From assembly GCA_046318595.1 (NCBI GenBank), contig JBKCTV010000051.1:1-57808 (forward strand): DNA of 57,808 nt, in the 5' to 3' direction. Numbering within the stretch: position 1 is the stretch's first letter; each line of letters starts with the position of its first letter. Below are positions 34,163-43,513 of the stretch, one piece after another. This DNA is from DAITMV01 sp046318595 (GTDB lineage Bacteria > Pseudomonadota > Gammaproteobacteria > Burkholderiales > Burkholderiaceae_B). A program made the translations under genes and the position numbers. Under the pieces are notes generated by a model that was not told the origin of the DNA, ran no database searches, and was given only the letters and a program-made list of their open reading frames with translations.

Positions 34163-34735
34163 ATGTTGAGTCAACCACCTTTTCTGCAGCCCGTTTCAAT
34201 AGCCGGCACCGGTTTAGATGCTGAAGCGCAAAGCTTCGATGCATTCGATGCCCTGATCATGCTGCAAATCGCCAGTCATTCGATCAGCACCGCGCAACGC
34301 CAGATCATGCATATCCAAAATGCGCTGGCACCGAAACAGAAAACCGAGTGCCGAGAATCGCTCAACGAGTACATCGCGCAGTATGTCGAAGCGCTACGAC
34401 AGGCTGAATACGAGGGCTGTGAACTATTTGGTCATGATGCGGGAAATTATTTTTTCCGGTTGGGCTCCACCACCAACCATATCATCGTGCTGCGTCATAG
34501 GTTCGAGCGGTTTCTCGGCGACAAAGACGATGAGCTGCTGATTCCGAGCCGCAACAACGAAGCGACGCTGGTTTGCGTCAGCCAGCTGCTTGGCCGGCAA
34601 ACCGCCGCCTTAAAGAAGATCGATCATTTGTGGATAAGCCTCGAACGCACCGGCCTGGAAATTCAACACTCTTTGTATACGTTCAGCGCTGAATTGGAAA
34701 AAGTCAATCCGATCAACAGTGTAGAGGTCAAGTAA
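34163..34735 (+). CDS. Hypothetical protein, no recognised family
   Basis: I do not recognise this protein of about 190 residues. It has no signal peptide or membrane span. It looks mostly helical: ALIMLQIASHSISTAQRQIM, LNEYIAQYVEALRQAEYEGC and a C-terminal helix LEIQHSLYTFSAELEKV. The ATG at 34163 follows AAGAG at good distance; ATG at 34157 is possible. It stands alone between the amino-acid transporter and the carbonic-anhydrase-like gene. Confidence 0.6.
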   Translation: MLSQPPFLQPVSIAGTGLDAEAQSFDAFDALIMLQIASHSISTAQRQIMHIQNALAPKQKTECRESLNEYIAQYVEALRQAEYEGCELFGHDAGNYFFRLGSTTNHIIVLRHRFERFLGDKDDELLIPSRNNEATLVCVSQLLGRQTAALKKIDHLWISLERTGLEIQHSLYTFSAELEKVNPINSVEVK

Positions 34736-34907
34736 AAACCCCATGCGGGCCGCTGGACGGCATTGCTGCCAGCGGTCAAACAGAAAACCTCCCGGCTCCC
34801 AAACAACGAGTGTACGAACATGCCAGGGTCTCAGACCACGCGGGATCTCTATTGAGTACGAGAGGTACAATTCGGTTTTGCTTAGTCTTTCTTATTGGAC
34901 GCATGAC

Positions 34908-35432
34908 ATGGCCATCTACGCTTTGGACGTCCGTACTCCGATTATTGCCGCCACGGCCTACGTTGCCGAGCTAGCCAGCATCATCGGCCGGGTGGAGATC
35001 GGCGAATACGTCAGCATTTGGGACCATGCCGCCCTGCGGGGCGATAACGAACCGATCCGTATCGGCCAAGGGTCGAATGTCCAGGAAAGCGCGGTATTGC
35101 ATACTGATCTAGGGACGCCGTTGACCGTCGGCGAATTCGTCACCATAGGACACCAAGCGATGCTGCACGGCTGCACAGTCGAAAACGGCGCCTTGATCGG
35201 CATCCAGGCGGTGGTGTTGAACAGGGCGGTGATCGGAGCGGAAAGCCTGGTCGGTGCGGGGGCTCTGGTGACCGAGGGAAAAGTATTTCCGCCGCGCTCG
35301 CTCATCCTGGGATCGCCAGCGCGGGTGGTTCGCGCGCTGACGGCCGAAGAGTTACAAAAACTGCGCATGAGCAGCGAGGCTTATATCGACAAGGCATATC
35401 TTTTCAAAACGCAACTGATGCGGATCGGATAA
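34908..35432 (+). CDS. Gamma-carbonic anhydrase-type hexapeptide-repeat protein
   Basis: The 174-residue protein folds as a left-handed beta-helix of the gamma-carbonic anhydrase/YrdA group. The motifs are SIWDHAALRGDNEPIRIGQG, SNVQESAVLHTD and TIGHQAMLHGCTVENGALIG, with the metal His residues in VLHTD and IGHQAMLHG. The ATG at 34908 begins the conserved region; the open frame upstream to 34743 is not family-like. Many members of this group have no proven carbonic anhydrase activity. hslO follows two bases after the stop. Confidence 0.9.
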   Translation: MAIYALDVRTPIIAATAYVAELASIIGRVEIGEYVSIWDHAALRGDNEPIRIGQGSNVQESAVLHTDLGTPLTVGEFVTIGHQAMLHGCTVENGALIGIQAVVLNRAVIGAESLVGAGALVTEGKVFPPRSLILGSPARVVRALTAEELQKLRMSSEAYIDKAYLFKTQLMRIG

Positions 35433-35434
35433 CC

Positions 35435-36370
35435 ATGACCGACGAACTGCACACTCTATTATTTAGCGAAGCCCACATCCGGGCTCATCTGGTGCAGCTG
35501 GAAAACGCTTGGCAACAAATCGTCGCCAGCAATACTTACCCGCTATCCATCACGCGGTGTCTTGGCGAGCTCGTCGCAGCAAGCGCCTTGCTATCGGCCA
35601 CACTTAAATTCGAAGGTTCGCTGGTTTTGCAAATCCGCGGCGACGGCCCGGTAAGTCTGATGGTGGCAGAGTGCAACCATTTGTTGGAGCTGCGCGGGGT
35701 GGTCAAACTGCGCGCTGACGCTGGCCAAACACTAGATGACGTGACCACGTTTCCACAAATGGTCAATGCGCACGGTAAAGGCTTGTTCAGCATCATTCTG
35801 GACCCGGCAAAACGGGTTCCCGGTCAGCAGCCTTATCAAGGCATCGTCGGCATCGAAGGCGATTCGATCGCCGAATGTTTATGCGCTTACTTGAAGCACT
35901 CCGAACAAATCGCCTCGCAGCTTTGGCTGGATGCGGGTCCGGAAGGCATCGGCGGCTTACTTGTCCAACAGATGCCGGCTGCCGGCGGATCGGGTAAACC
36001 GTCGGGCGATACCGATGCATGGAGACGGCTGGGTGCACTGGGCAACACTTTACAGCCCGGGGAGCTGAGCACGACAGCGCCCGATACCTTGGCGCGGCGG
36101 CTGTTTTGGGAAGAAACCGTGCAGCAGCTGAAAATCCGGCAGGCGTCTTTTCAGTGCTCCTGCTCCCGCGAAAAAGTTGCCCGTATGCTGCATGCACTGG
36201 GCATCGCCGAAATCAATCAAACCTTGCAAATCGAGCAGGCAGTGGTCGTAAATTGCGATTACTGCAATACCGAGTATCGCTTCGATGCGGTCGATTGTGC
36301 GGCGATTTTTGCCGAAGAAGGCAGCAGGCTGGAAACCATACCGGACAATCACGGTCGGATTTTGCACTGA
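35435..36370 (+). CDS. hslO: Hsp33 redox-regulated chaperone
   Basis: Hsp33 is a cytoplasmic holdase switched on by oxidation. The 311-residue protein has the N-terminal substrate-binding core and the C-terminal zinc redox switch: CxC in FQCSCSREKVARML and CxxC in VNCDYCNTEYRFDA. It is probably cotranscribed with the hexapeptide-repeat gene and converges on ftsB with three bases between. Confidence 0.95.
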   Translation: MTDELHTLLFSEAHIRAHLVQLENAWQQIVASNTYPLSITRCLGELVAASALLSATLKFEGSLVLQIRGDGPVSLMVAECNHLLELRGVVKLRADAGQTLDDVTTFPQMVNAHGKGLFSIILDPAKRVPGQQPYQGIVGIEGDSIAECLCAYLKHSEQIASQLWLDAGPEGIGGLLVQQMPAAGGSGKPSGDTDAWRRLGALGNTLQPGELSTTAPDTLARRLFWEETVQQLKIRQASFQCSCSREKVARMLHALGIAEINQTLQIEQAVVVNCDYCNTEYRFDAVDCAAIFAEEGSRLETIPDNHGRILH

Positions 36371-36373
36371 AAC

Positions 36374-36790
36374 TCAGTCAGTAACGGTTGGTGTGGATTC
36401 GGTTTGCAAAGGCTCGGGCGTGTCGGGTAAGTCCGGTGGTGCGGGCTTATTGGTATGGGCCTCGGGGGCAGGCGGCAATAGCCCCGTCGCCGGCGCCGCA
36501 CGTGGTCCGATTTGCGGCTTGACGACCTGCACATAGATTTCGTTGGGTTTGACCATCCCGAGATCGTAGCGGGCACGTTCCTCGACCGCGTCCATACCCT
36601 CTTTCAGGCTGTTGACCTCGCCCTCCAACTGCTGATTGCGGACTTGCAGGTCATGGTTGGTCGCCCGTTGGGATTCGAGGCCGCGCTCCAGCACCCAGAC
36701 GCGAAACCACCCGCCTTTGCCAAACCACAATGGGTATTGCAACAGAAACAGAATCACCAGAAGAATAAGGCTGAGAGGACGTTTTTGCAT
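36374..36790 (-). CDS. ftsB: Cell-division protein FtsB
   Basis: FtsB joins FtsL and FtsQ in the divisome. The 138-residue protein has a short cytoplasmic start, one span (LSLILLVILFLLQYPLWFG), a coiled coil (ATNHDLQVRNQQLEGEVNSL) and the conserved DLGMVKPNEIYVQV segment. A Pro-rich tail of about 40 residues extends beyond the usual end. The ATG at 36790 is chosen because the span begins right after it. It follows eno, as commonly seen. Confidence 0.9.
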   Translation of the reverse strand: MQKRPLSLILLVILFLLQYPLWFGKGGWFRVWVLERGLESQRATNHDLQVRNQQLEGEVNSLKEGMDAVEERARYDLGMVKPNEIYVQVVKPQIGPRAAPATGLLPPAPEAHTNKPAPPDLPDTPEPLQTESTPTVTD

Positions 36791-36876
36791 TAGTGAGCAA
36801 GGAATGAACGTTCGGAACGCACACCGACCGAACACCAGTCGACCGGTTGCAAGCAAACCTCCTGTCGACGTAGCCT

Positions 36877-38160
36877 TTAATCCAGATTGTAAAAAGCCGC
36901 ACGGCCTGGATAATAAGCGATATCACCTAGATCCTCCTCAATGCGCAGCAACTGGTTGTACTTGGCGATACGGTCCGAACGGCTGAGCGAACCAGTCTTG
37001 ATTTGCATCGCGTTGGTCCCGACGGCGATATCGGCAATGGTCGAGTCTTCGGTTTCTCCCGAACGGTGTGAAATCACTGCAGTGTACCCGGCCCGTTTGG
37101 CCATTTCGATTGCGGCAAAAGTTTCGGTTAGTGTGCCGATTTGGTTGATTTTGATCAAGATCGAATTGGCGATACCTTTCTGAATCCCTTCCTGCAGGAT
37201 TTTGGTGTTGGTGACGAATAAATCGTCGCCGACCAGCTGGACGTGCTTACCCAGGCGTTGCGTCAAATAATCCCAGCCTTCCCAGTCGTTTTCGGCCATG
37301 CCGTCTTCGATGGAGATAATCGGATACTTGCTGCACCAGTTTTCCAGTAGATGTGTGAAGTCCTGAGCCGATAAACTGAGCCCTTCGCCATGCAGATGAT
37401 ACTTGCCATCGCGGTAAAATTCGCTGCTGGCGCAATCGAGCGCAAGCGCGATTTCCCGACCGGGCGCATAGCCAGCTTTTTCGATGGCCTCCAAAATCAG
37501 TTGCAACGCCGCTTCGTGATTGGCGATCGATGGCGCAAACCCGCCCTCGTCGCCCACGGCGGTCGACATGCCTTTTTCTTCGAGAATTTTCTTCAGCGCA
37601 TGAAAAACTTCTGCACCATAGCGCAAGGCTTCGCGAAAGCTCGGGGCACCAAGCGGCACGATCATCAGCTCTTGCAGGTCCAGGTTATTGTTGGCGTGGG
37701 CACCGCCATTGATGATGTTCATCATCGGGACGGGTAAGGACATGCCGCCCATGCCGCCGAAATAGCGATACAGCGGCATACCAGTTTCTTCGGCGGCGGC
37801 TTTGGCCACGGCCATCGACACGGCCAGCATGGCGTTGGCGCCGAGCCGCGACTTGTTGTCGGTGCCGTCCAGTTCGATCAATGTGCGGTCGAGAAAGACC
37901 TGTTCGTGGGCATCCAGACCGAGGATGGCTTCGGAAACTTCGGTATTGATATTTTCGACGGCGGTGCGCACGCCCTTGCCTAGATAACGGCTTTTATCGC
38001 CGTCGCGCAGTTCGATGGCCTCACGCGAACCGGTCGAGGCGCCGGATGGCACCGACGCGCGGCCCATGGCACCGCTCTCGAGCAGAACGTCGCACTCGAC
38101 CGTGGGGTTGCCACGCGAGTCGAGAATTTCGCGGCCAATGACATCAACGATTGCACTCAT
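36877..38160 (-). CDS. eno: Enolase
   Basis: Enolase converts 2-phosphoglycerate to phosphoenolpyruvate. The 427-residue protein has the substrate loop SGASTGSREAIELRDGD, the metal ligands in VGDDLFVTNTKIL and ISIEDGMAENDW, the catalytic Lys in NSILIKINQIGTL and the signature SHRSGETEDSTIADIAVG. GAGGTG precedes the ATG at 38160. It lies seven bases after pyrG; the kdsA gene often found between them is missing. Confidence 0.97.
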   Translation of the reverse strand: MSAIVDVIGREILDSRGNPTVECDVLLESGAMGRASVPSGASTGSREAIELRDGDKSRYLGKGVRTAVENINTEVSEAILGLDAHEQVFLDRTLIELDGTDNKSRLGANAMLAVSMAVAKAAAEETGMPLYRYFGGMGGMSLPVPMMNIINGGAHANNNLDLQELMIVPLGAPSFREALRYGAEVFHALKKILEEKGMSTAVGDEGGFAPSIANHEAALQLILEAIEKAGYAPGREIALALDCASSEFYRDGKYHLHGEGLSLSAQDFTHLLENWCSKYPIISIEDGMAENDWEGWDYLTQRLGKHVQLVGDDLFVTNTKILQEGIQKGIANSILIKINQIGTLTETFAAIEMAKRAGYTAVISHRSGETEDSTIADIAVGTNAMQIKTGSLSRSDRIAKYNQLLRIEEDLGDIAYYPGRAAFYNLD

Positions 38161-38167
38161 AAACACC

Positions 38168-39838
38168 TCATGATTTGGATTTTTTCGATTCGTGAGCCAC
38201 CCGAGTCTGCTGAAAAATCAACGCCGCATCGACATACGCGCTGAACAGCGGATGACCTTCGCGCGGCGTGCTGGTGAACTCGGGGTGAAACTGGACGCCA
38301 ACGAACCACGGATGGGCAGGCAGCTCCATCATTTCAGGGAGGTTCTCAGAAGGCGTACGGGCAGAAATTTTCAAACCGGCGGCTTCGAGCGTCGGCACAT
38401 AGGCGTTATTGACTTCGTAGCGGTGCCGGGGGCGCTCACTGACCTGCCGGCCGTAGATCGTCGCGGCCAGGGTCCCAGGCAGAACGGGACAAGTCTGCGC
38501 GCCCAGACGCATCGTGCCGCCCAGGTCGGACTGCGCCGTGCGCCGTTCGATGCGGCCCGTGCCATCCTGCCACTCGGTAATCAGCGCGACCACCGGGTGC
38601 GGGGTACTGGGATCGAACTCGGTAGAGTTTGCAGCGCCGAGGGCGGCGCAATGGCGTGCGAACTCCACGACAGCGAGTTGCATGCCGAGGCAGATGCCCA
38701 GATAAGGCACGTCGTTTTCGCGGGCATAGCGGATGGCACGAATTTTGCCTTCGGTACCACGTTTGCCGAAACCACCGGGCACGAGAATGGCGTCCAACCG
38801 GTCGAGCATCCCGGTACCCTGCGACTCGATTTGCTCGGAGTCGATGTAATCGATGTGTACTTTGGTCTGGCGGTGCAAACCGGCATGCCGTAGAGCTTCG
38901 ATAAGCGATTTGTACGACTCGGTCAGATCGACGTATTTGCCGACCATGCCGATGTGAATTTCGTGCTCTGAATGCTCCAGCGCCCACACGAGCTGATCCC
39001 AGACCCGCAAGTCGGCCGGCGGCGTCTGCAAGCCGAGCTTTTCGCTGACGATCTGGTCGAGCTTTTGATCATGCAACATGGCCGGAATTTTATAAATGGT
39101 ATCGGCGTCCCATACGGAAATGACCGCTTCGAGCGGCACATTCGAGAACATCGAAATCTTGTCGCGTTCATCGTCGGGAATTGGCCGATCGGCACGGCAC
39201 AGTAAGGCGTCGGGATAGATACCGATTTCACGCAACTTTTGCACGGAATGCTGGGTAGGTTTGGTTTTCAACTCGCCGGCCGAACCGATGAAAGGCACGA
39301 GCGTCAGATGGATGAAACACGCGCCCTGCCGGCCGAGCCGCAAACTCATCTGCCGCGCCGCTTCCAGAAAGGGCAGCGACTCGATGTCTCCCACCGTTCC
39401 GCCGATTTCGACGATTGCGACATCGGTTTTGCCATCCCAGGCGGCGACCGCCCCACGCTTGATGAAGTCCTGAATTTCGTTGGTGATGTGCGGGATGACT
39501 TGCACCGTTTTGCCGAGGTATTCGCCGCGCCGTTCTTTGCGAATCACCGACTCGTAGATCTGGCCGGTGGTGAAATTATTCGACTTGCGCATCTTCGCAG
39601 ATATGAAACGCTCGTAGTGCCCCAGGTCGAGGTCGGTTTCAGCGCCGTCTTCCGTGACGAACACTTCACCATGCTGAAAAGGGCTCATGGTGCCGGGGTC
39701 GACGTTGATATAAGGGTCGAGCTTGAGCATCGTGACTTTCAAACCGCGACTCTCGAGAATCGCGGCGAGCGAAGCGGCGGCAATCCCTTTACCCAGCGAA
39801 GACACGACGCCGCCGGTCACAAATACATATTTCGTCAT
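38168..39838 (-). CDS. pyrG: CTP synthase
   Basis: CTP synthase makes CTP from UTP and glutamine. The 556-residue protein has the synthetase domain (FVTGGVVSSLGKGIAAASLA, LKLDPYINVDPGTMSPFQHG) and a class I glutaminase domain with the nucleophile Cys in YLGICLGMQLAVVEFAR and the His-Glu pair in VQFHPEFTSTP. The ATG at 39838 begins the conserved region; the open frame to 39928 is not used. Confidence 0.97.
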   Translation of the reverse strand: MTKYVFVTGGVVSSLGKGIAAASLAAILESRGLKVTMLKLDPYINVDPGTMSPFQHGEVFVTEDGAETDLDLGHYERFISAKMRKSNNFTTGQIYESVIRKERRGEYLGKTVQVIPHITNEIQDFIKRGAVAAWDGKTDVAIVEIGGTVGDIESLPFLEAARQMSLRLGRQGACFIHLTLVPFIGSAGELKTKPTQHSVQKLREIGIYPDALLCRADRPIPDDERDKISMFSNVPLEAVISVWDADTIYKIPAMLHDQKLDQIVSEKLGLQTPPADLRVWDQLVWALEHSEHEIHIGMVGKYVDLTESYKSLIEALRHAGLHRQTKVHIDYIDSEQIESQGTGMLDRLDAILVPGGFGKRGTEGKIRAIRYARENDVPYLGICLGMQLAVVEFARHCAALGAANSTEFDPSTPHPVVALITEWQDGTGRIERRTAQSDLGGTMRLGAQTCPVLPGTLAATIYGRQVSERPRHRYEVNNAYVPTLEAAGLKISARTPSENLPEMMELPAHPWFVGVQFHPEFTSTPREGHPLFSAYVDAALIFQQTRVAHESKKSKS

Positions 39839-39877
39839 GGTGCGAAGCGACGCACTTTCTTGCTTTTGGAAAACGCG

Positions 39878-39883
39878 ATTATA
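39878..39883 (-). promoter_or_regulatory. Perfect -10 box upstream of pyrG
   Basis: TATAAT on the minus strand lies 40 bases before the pyrG ATG, preceded by GGG. No good -35 stands 16-18 bases upstream, so it is a candidate internal promoter for pyrG-eno-ftsB, separate from the lpx block. Confidence 0.4.
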
Positions 39884-39947
39884 CCCGGATGCCTGGCTGG
39901 TGATCGCTTGACTGCAACCAGCCGCCACCCATCAGGCGCGATGGATG

Positions 39948-41087
39948 CTATTTGGATTGAACAAAACGGCCGATCACCTCGGCACCTCGTGAAACCTCAC
40001 CCCGCAGCAGGGAATGATGGATCGTCGTGAAGCGCGCCCGCAAACGGCTTTGCAATTCGGTATCGGCCAGCATCGTTTCCAGCGCCTCGGTCAAATGCGC
40101 CGCGCTTGCATGTTCCTGCAGTAGCTCGGGAACCAAGGATTCACCCGCCAGAATATTCGGCAGACCGACAAACGACTGCGCCTTTTGCCGCACAGTGAAC
40201 CAATACGACAAAGCCGGGACCTTGTAAGTGATCACCATCGGTTTTTTGAACAGCGCCGCCTCCAGCGTGGCGGTTCCGCTAGCCACGATCAGCGCATCGG
40301 AAGCGGCCATCGCCTCGTGCGATCGACCATCCAGCAAAGTCCAGCAGCGTAGCAAATCGGTGGGAACCAGACGCCGGAAATGCTCGCCGACCAGACCGGG
40401 CACGAGCGGTGTGACGAAGCGCCAACGGGGATGACGGCGCTGCAACATCTGCACGGTGTCGACCAGAACCTGCCCCAGATGCTGAATTTCCGACGACCGA
40501 CTCCCCGGCAAAATGCCGATCAGCAAATCCGCGTCGATATTCAAATTCCGGCGGGCAGCCAGGGTATCGACATCGAGTGGAATCAGCCCGGCCAAGGGAT
40601 GCCCGATGAAAGTTGCGGGAATCCCGGCACGTTCCAGCAAAACCGGTTCGAACGGAAAAATACACAACACATGATCGCAGGCATTCCGGATAACATCGAT
40701 GCGGTCGGCTCGCCAAGCCCAAAAGGCCGGGCAAACCAGTTGAACGGTTGCGATGCCCCGCCGCCGTAACTGCAGCGCCAGCCCCAGATTGAAATCCGGC
40801 GCATCGATGCCCAGGAAGACCCGCGGCAGCAACCGGCTCCAGCGCTGCCGCAACGCCCGACGAATACCGAGAATACGCGGCAGATGGCGAACGACTTCGA
40901 CGTAGCCACGCACGGCCAATGCCTCGCTGTCGTACAGCGGATGGACGCCGGCCGCCTTCAGGCGTGGCCCGGCGATACCTTCGATACTGAGCTCCGCGCA
41001 AGCAGGCAGGCCGCACAGGGCCTCGACGACCCGCGCGCCGATCCAGTCGCCGGACGCCTCGCCAGCGACGAGGGCCAGATCGGTCAA
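39948..41087 (-). CDS. lpxB: Lipid-A-disaccharide synthase
   Basis: LpxB joins UDP-2,3-diacylglucosamine and lipid X in lipid A synthesis. The 379-residue protein has the GT19 motifs LALVAGEASGDWIGARVVEAL, VFLGIDAPDFNLGLALQLRR, VCPAFWAWRADRID, GILPGSRSSEIQHLG and IVASGTATLEAALFKKPMVI. The frame is open far upstream (to 41744), but the family start falls at the TTG at 41087, which overlaps the lpxA stop as TTGA. TTG is thus the likely start. Confidence 0.95.
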   Translation of the reverse strand: MTDLALVAGEASGDWIGARVVEALCGLPACAELSIEGIAGPRLKAAGVHPLYDSEALAVRGYVEVVRHLPRILGIRRALRQRWSRLLPRVFLGIDAPDFNLGLALQLRRRGIATVQLVCPAFWAWRADRIDVIRNACDHVLCIFPFEPVLLERAGIPATFIGHPLAGLIPLDVDTLAARRNLNIDADLLIGILPGSRSSEIQHLGQVLVDTVQMLQRRHPRWRFVTPLVPGLVGEHFRRLVPTDLLRCWTLLDGRSHEAMAASDALIVASGTATLEAALFKKPMVITYKVPALSYWFTVRQKAQSFVGLPNILAGESLVPELLQEHASAAHLTEALETMLADTELQSRLRARFTTIHHSLLRGEVSRGAEVIGRFVQSK

Positions 41088-41869
41088 CGGACGATTCCGC
41101 GTTGCGACGTCTTCAGAAAGGTCAGCAGCGTTGCAATATGCTGGGCACCCTGCCCGGCCACAGCGATATCGGCAGCCAGCGCCTGCCGAGCGGCATCGAT
41201 TGACAGACTTTGCCGGTAAACAGTTTTGAAGGCGCGCTTGATCCGGCTGATATCGTCGGGACCGAAACCGCGCCGCTTCAAACCCTCGGCGTTGATGCCG
41301 TGCGGGGCATGGGGGTTGCCAGCCACCATGACGAAGGGCGGCACGTCCTGCATGAGCTTGACGTCCATGCCGATCATAGCGTGCGCCCCGATCCTGACAA
41401 ACTGATGCGCGCCGGAAAAGCCGCCCATGACCACCCAGTCGCCGACCTCGACATGACCGGCCAAGGTGGCATGGTTGGCGAAAACGACGTGATCGCCGAC
41501 GATGCAGTCGTGCGCGATATGCACATACGCCATGATCCAGTTCGAGTCGCCGATCACAGTGACCTCGTTGCCCTGCAAGGTACCGGTGTTGATGGTGCAA
41601 AATTCGCGAAACGTATTGTCTTTGCCGATCCGCAAGCCGGTCGGCTCCCCGGCGTATTTTTTGTCCTGCGGCGGACCGCCGATCGAGCAATAAGCATGAA
41701 AACGGTTGTTTTCGCCGATCGCGGTATGCCCGTCGATGACGCAATGCGGCCCGATTACGGTATCGGCGCCGATTCGGACATGCGGCCCGACGATCGAAAA
41801 GGGCCCGACTCGCACCGAGGAATGCAACTCGGCGCGCGGATCGACCAACGCTGTAGGGTGAATCGTCAT
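41084..41869 (-). CDS. lpxA: UDP-GlcNAc acyltransferase
   Basis: LpxA does the first acylation in lipid A synthesis. The 261-residue left-handed beta-helix protein has hexapeptide repeats throughout (HPTALVDPRAELHSSVRVGP), the catalytic His in TLAGHVEVGDW, and the C-terminal helical region beginning GINAEGLKRRGF. The ATG at 41869 is the family start; the stop overlaps lpxB. Confidence 0.96.
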   Translation of the reverse strand: MTIHPTALVDPRAELHSSVRVGPFSIVGPHVRIGADTVIGPHCVIDGHTAIGENNRFHAYCSIGGPPQDKKYAGEPTGLRIGKDNTFREFCTINTGTLQGNEVTVIGDSNWIMAYVHIAHDCIVGDHVVFANHATLAGHVEVGDWVVMGGFSGAHQFVRIGAHAMIGMDVKLMQDVPPFVMVAGNPHAPHGINAEGLKRRGFGPDDISRIKRAFKTVYRQSLSIDAARQALAADIAVAGQGAQHIATLLTFLKTSQRGIVR

Positions 41870-41877
41870 CGCGGCTT

Positions 41878-42333
41878 TTACTCCGAAGCTTTGCGGATCG
41901 TGCACATTAAGTCCGCCTCTGCGACGACGGCCTCGTCAACCCGCGCCTGGGCACGGTATTTCCATATACCCCGCGAGATCCGTTCGATGGTCACGTCGAG
42001 CAGCAACACATCGCCAGCGACGACGGGACGCTTGAACCGGGCGTTGTCGATGCCCACGAAGTAGTAAACCAGATCCTGCTCGGGCTTGGCACCACGGTTT
42101 AAAAAAGACAGAATGGCAGCGGCCTGCGCTAAAGCTTCGATGATCAAAACACCTGGCATCACCGGATGATGCGGAAAGTGCCCGGGGAAAAACGGTTCGT
42201 TGATCGTGACGTTTTTTTGCGCAAGAATGCGCTGGTTATCGTTGACCTCCAGCACTTTGTCGACCAGTAAAAACGGATAACGGTGCGGCAAATATTCGAG
42301 TATGGTTTTAATATCCATCAACGGCTTGGTCAT
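41878..42333 (-). CDS. fabZ: 3-hydroxyacyl-ACP dehydratase
   Basis: FabZ dehydrates 3-hydroxyacyl-ACP in fatty acid synthesis and competes with LpxA for substrate. The 151-residue hot-dog protein shows LPHRYPFLLVDKVLEVND and the catalytic His and Glu in FFPGHFPHHPVMPGVLIIEA. The start may be ATG 42333 or the in-frame ATG five codons later. It lies between lpxD and lpxA, as usual. Confidence 0.96.
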   Translation of the reverse strand: MTKPLMDIKTILEYLPHRYPFLLVDKVLEVNDNQRILAQKNVTINEPFFPGHFPHHPVMPGVLIIEALAQAAAILSFLNRGAKPEQDLVYYFVGIDNARFKRPVVAGDVLLLDVTIERISRGIWKYRAQARVDEAVVAEADLMCTIRKASE

Positions 42334-42343
42334 ATCATCACTT

Positions 42344-43444
42344 TCAGGATTTTTTGAGCTGCTTTTCTAATTGCCGAACGCGATCACGCAATTCGTCGAG
42401 GTGTTTTAAAACGGCGGCATTGCGCTCCCACTTGCGCTGCGTGTCGAGCGGAAAAGTGCCGCCGTAAGCACCCGGGGTCGACAGCGAACGCAATACCGTG
42501 CCGCCGACTGAAATATGCGTACCGTCCGGAATGCTGATGTGGCCGCCGATGCGCGCCGCGCCGCCGATCGTGCACCGGGCGCCGATTCTGGCGCTGCCTG
42601 CAATACCGACGCAGCCGGCGATGGCTGTATGCTCGCCGATCGTGACGTTATGCGCCACCTGAATTTGATTGTCGAGTTTGACGCCGTTGCCAATCACGGT
42701 ATCGTCCAGCGCACCACGGTCGATGGTCGTATTGGCGCCAATCTCGACATCGTCGCCGACCAGCACGCGCCCGACCTGCGGAATTTTTTCCCAGCGGCCG
42801 GCATGCGGCGCGAATCCGAAGCCATCCGCGCCGATGACGACGCCACTGTGAACGATGGCACGAGCACCGATACGGCAATCGTCGTAAACAGTGACGTTGG
42901 CATGCAGCAGTGAAGCCTCGCCGATCACGACGTCATCGCCCAGCACCGTGCCGGCGTGCAGCACCACATGCGCGTCGACCCGGCAACCGGCGCCGACGAT
43001 GACGCGCGGACCGATATACACCGTCGGGTGAATGGTTGCCTGCGGCGAAATATTTGCCGTGGCATCGACACCAGCCGGTTGCGGCAGTCGGGAAACATCC
43101 ACCCACCAACGCTGAATCAAGGCGTAATAGCGGTAGGGATCGTCGACGAGCCAGAGTAAAAGCGGCTGCGTGCTGGTCGAGAGCACTTCGCAAATGGCCG
43201 CGAGCTCGGCGGCTTTTATGAGCACGACCGCAGCGCGGGTTTGAACGAATGACTTGTATGACTTTCGAGAAGATAAAAACGCGACCTGTCGGGAGCCGGC
43301 CATCCCCAAGCTGCCAAAGCCCTCAAGCGGGTAGGCCACCGACTCGCCGGCTGTGCAAGGCAGCGCCTCGCCATAGCTGAAGCGACGCAGCTCGCCACCG
43401 AATTTGGCAAGCAATTCGCTGAGCAACACAGGTTTGAATTTCAT
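42344..43444 (-). CDS. lpxD: UDP-3-O-acylglucosamine N-acyltransferase
   Basis: LpxD adds the second acyl chain in lipid A synthesis. The 366-residue protein has an N-terminal uridine-binding domain (about residues 1-105), hexapeptide repeats (ATIHPTVYIGPRVIVGAGCR), the catalytic His in VKLDNQIQVAHNVTIGEHTA, and a C-terminal coiled helix ending ELRDRVRQLEKQLKKS. The length is slightly above average, mainly from the N-terminal domain. Confidence 0.96.
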   Translation of the reverse strand: MKFKPVLLSELLAKFGGELRRFSYGEALPCTAGESVAYPLEGFGSLGMAGSRQVAFLSSRKSYKSFVQTRAAVVLIKAAELAAICEVLSTSTQPLLLWLVDDPYRYYALIQRWWVDVSRLPQPAGVDATANISPQATIHPTVYIGPRVIVGAGCRVDAHVVLHAGTVLGDDVVIGEASLLHANVTVYDDCRIGARAIVHSGVVIGADGFGFAPHAGRWEKIPQVGRVLVGDDVEIGANTTIDRGALDDTVIGNGVKLDNQIQVAHNVTIGEHTAIAGCVGIAGSARIGARCTIGGAARIGGHISIPDGTHISVGGTVLRSLSTPGAYGGTFPLDTQRKWERNAAVLKHLDELRDRVRQLEKQLKKS

Positions 43445-43513
43445 TGCGTCAGGAGAGAGGGTCGCTGCAGGGTCAACGGCTAAATCGACCCTAATGGAAT
43501 GATCGCTTGCGAA

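Noticed and set aside
41088..41744. N-terminal extension of lpxB
   Set aside because: This part overlaps lpxA in another frame; LpxB family sequence begins only at the TTG at 41087.
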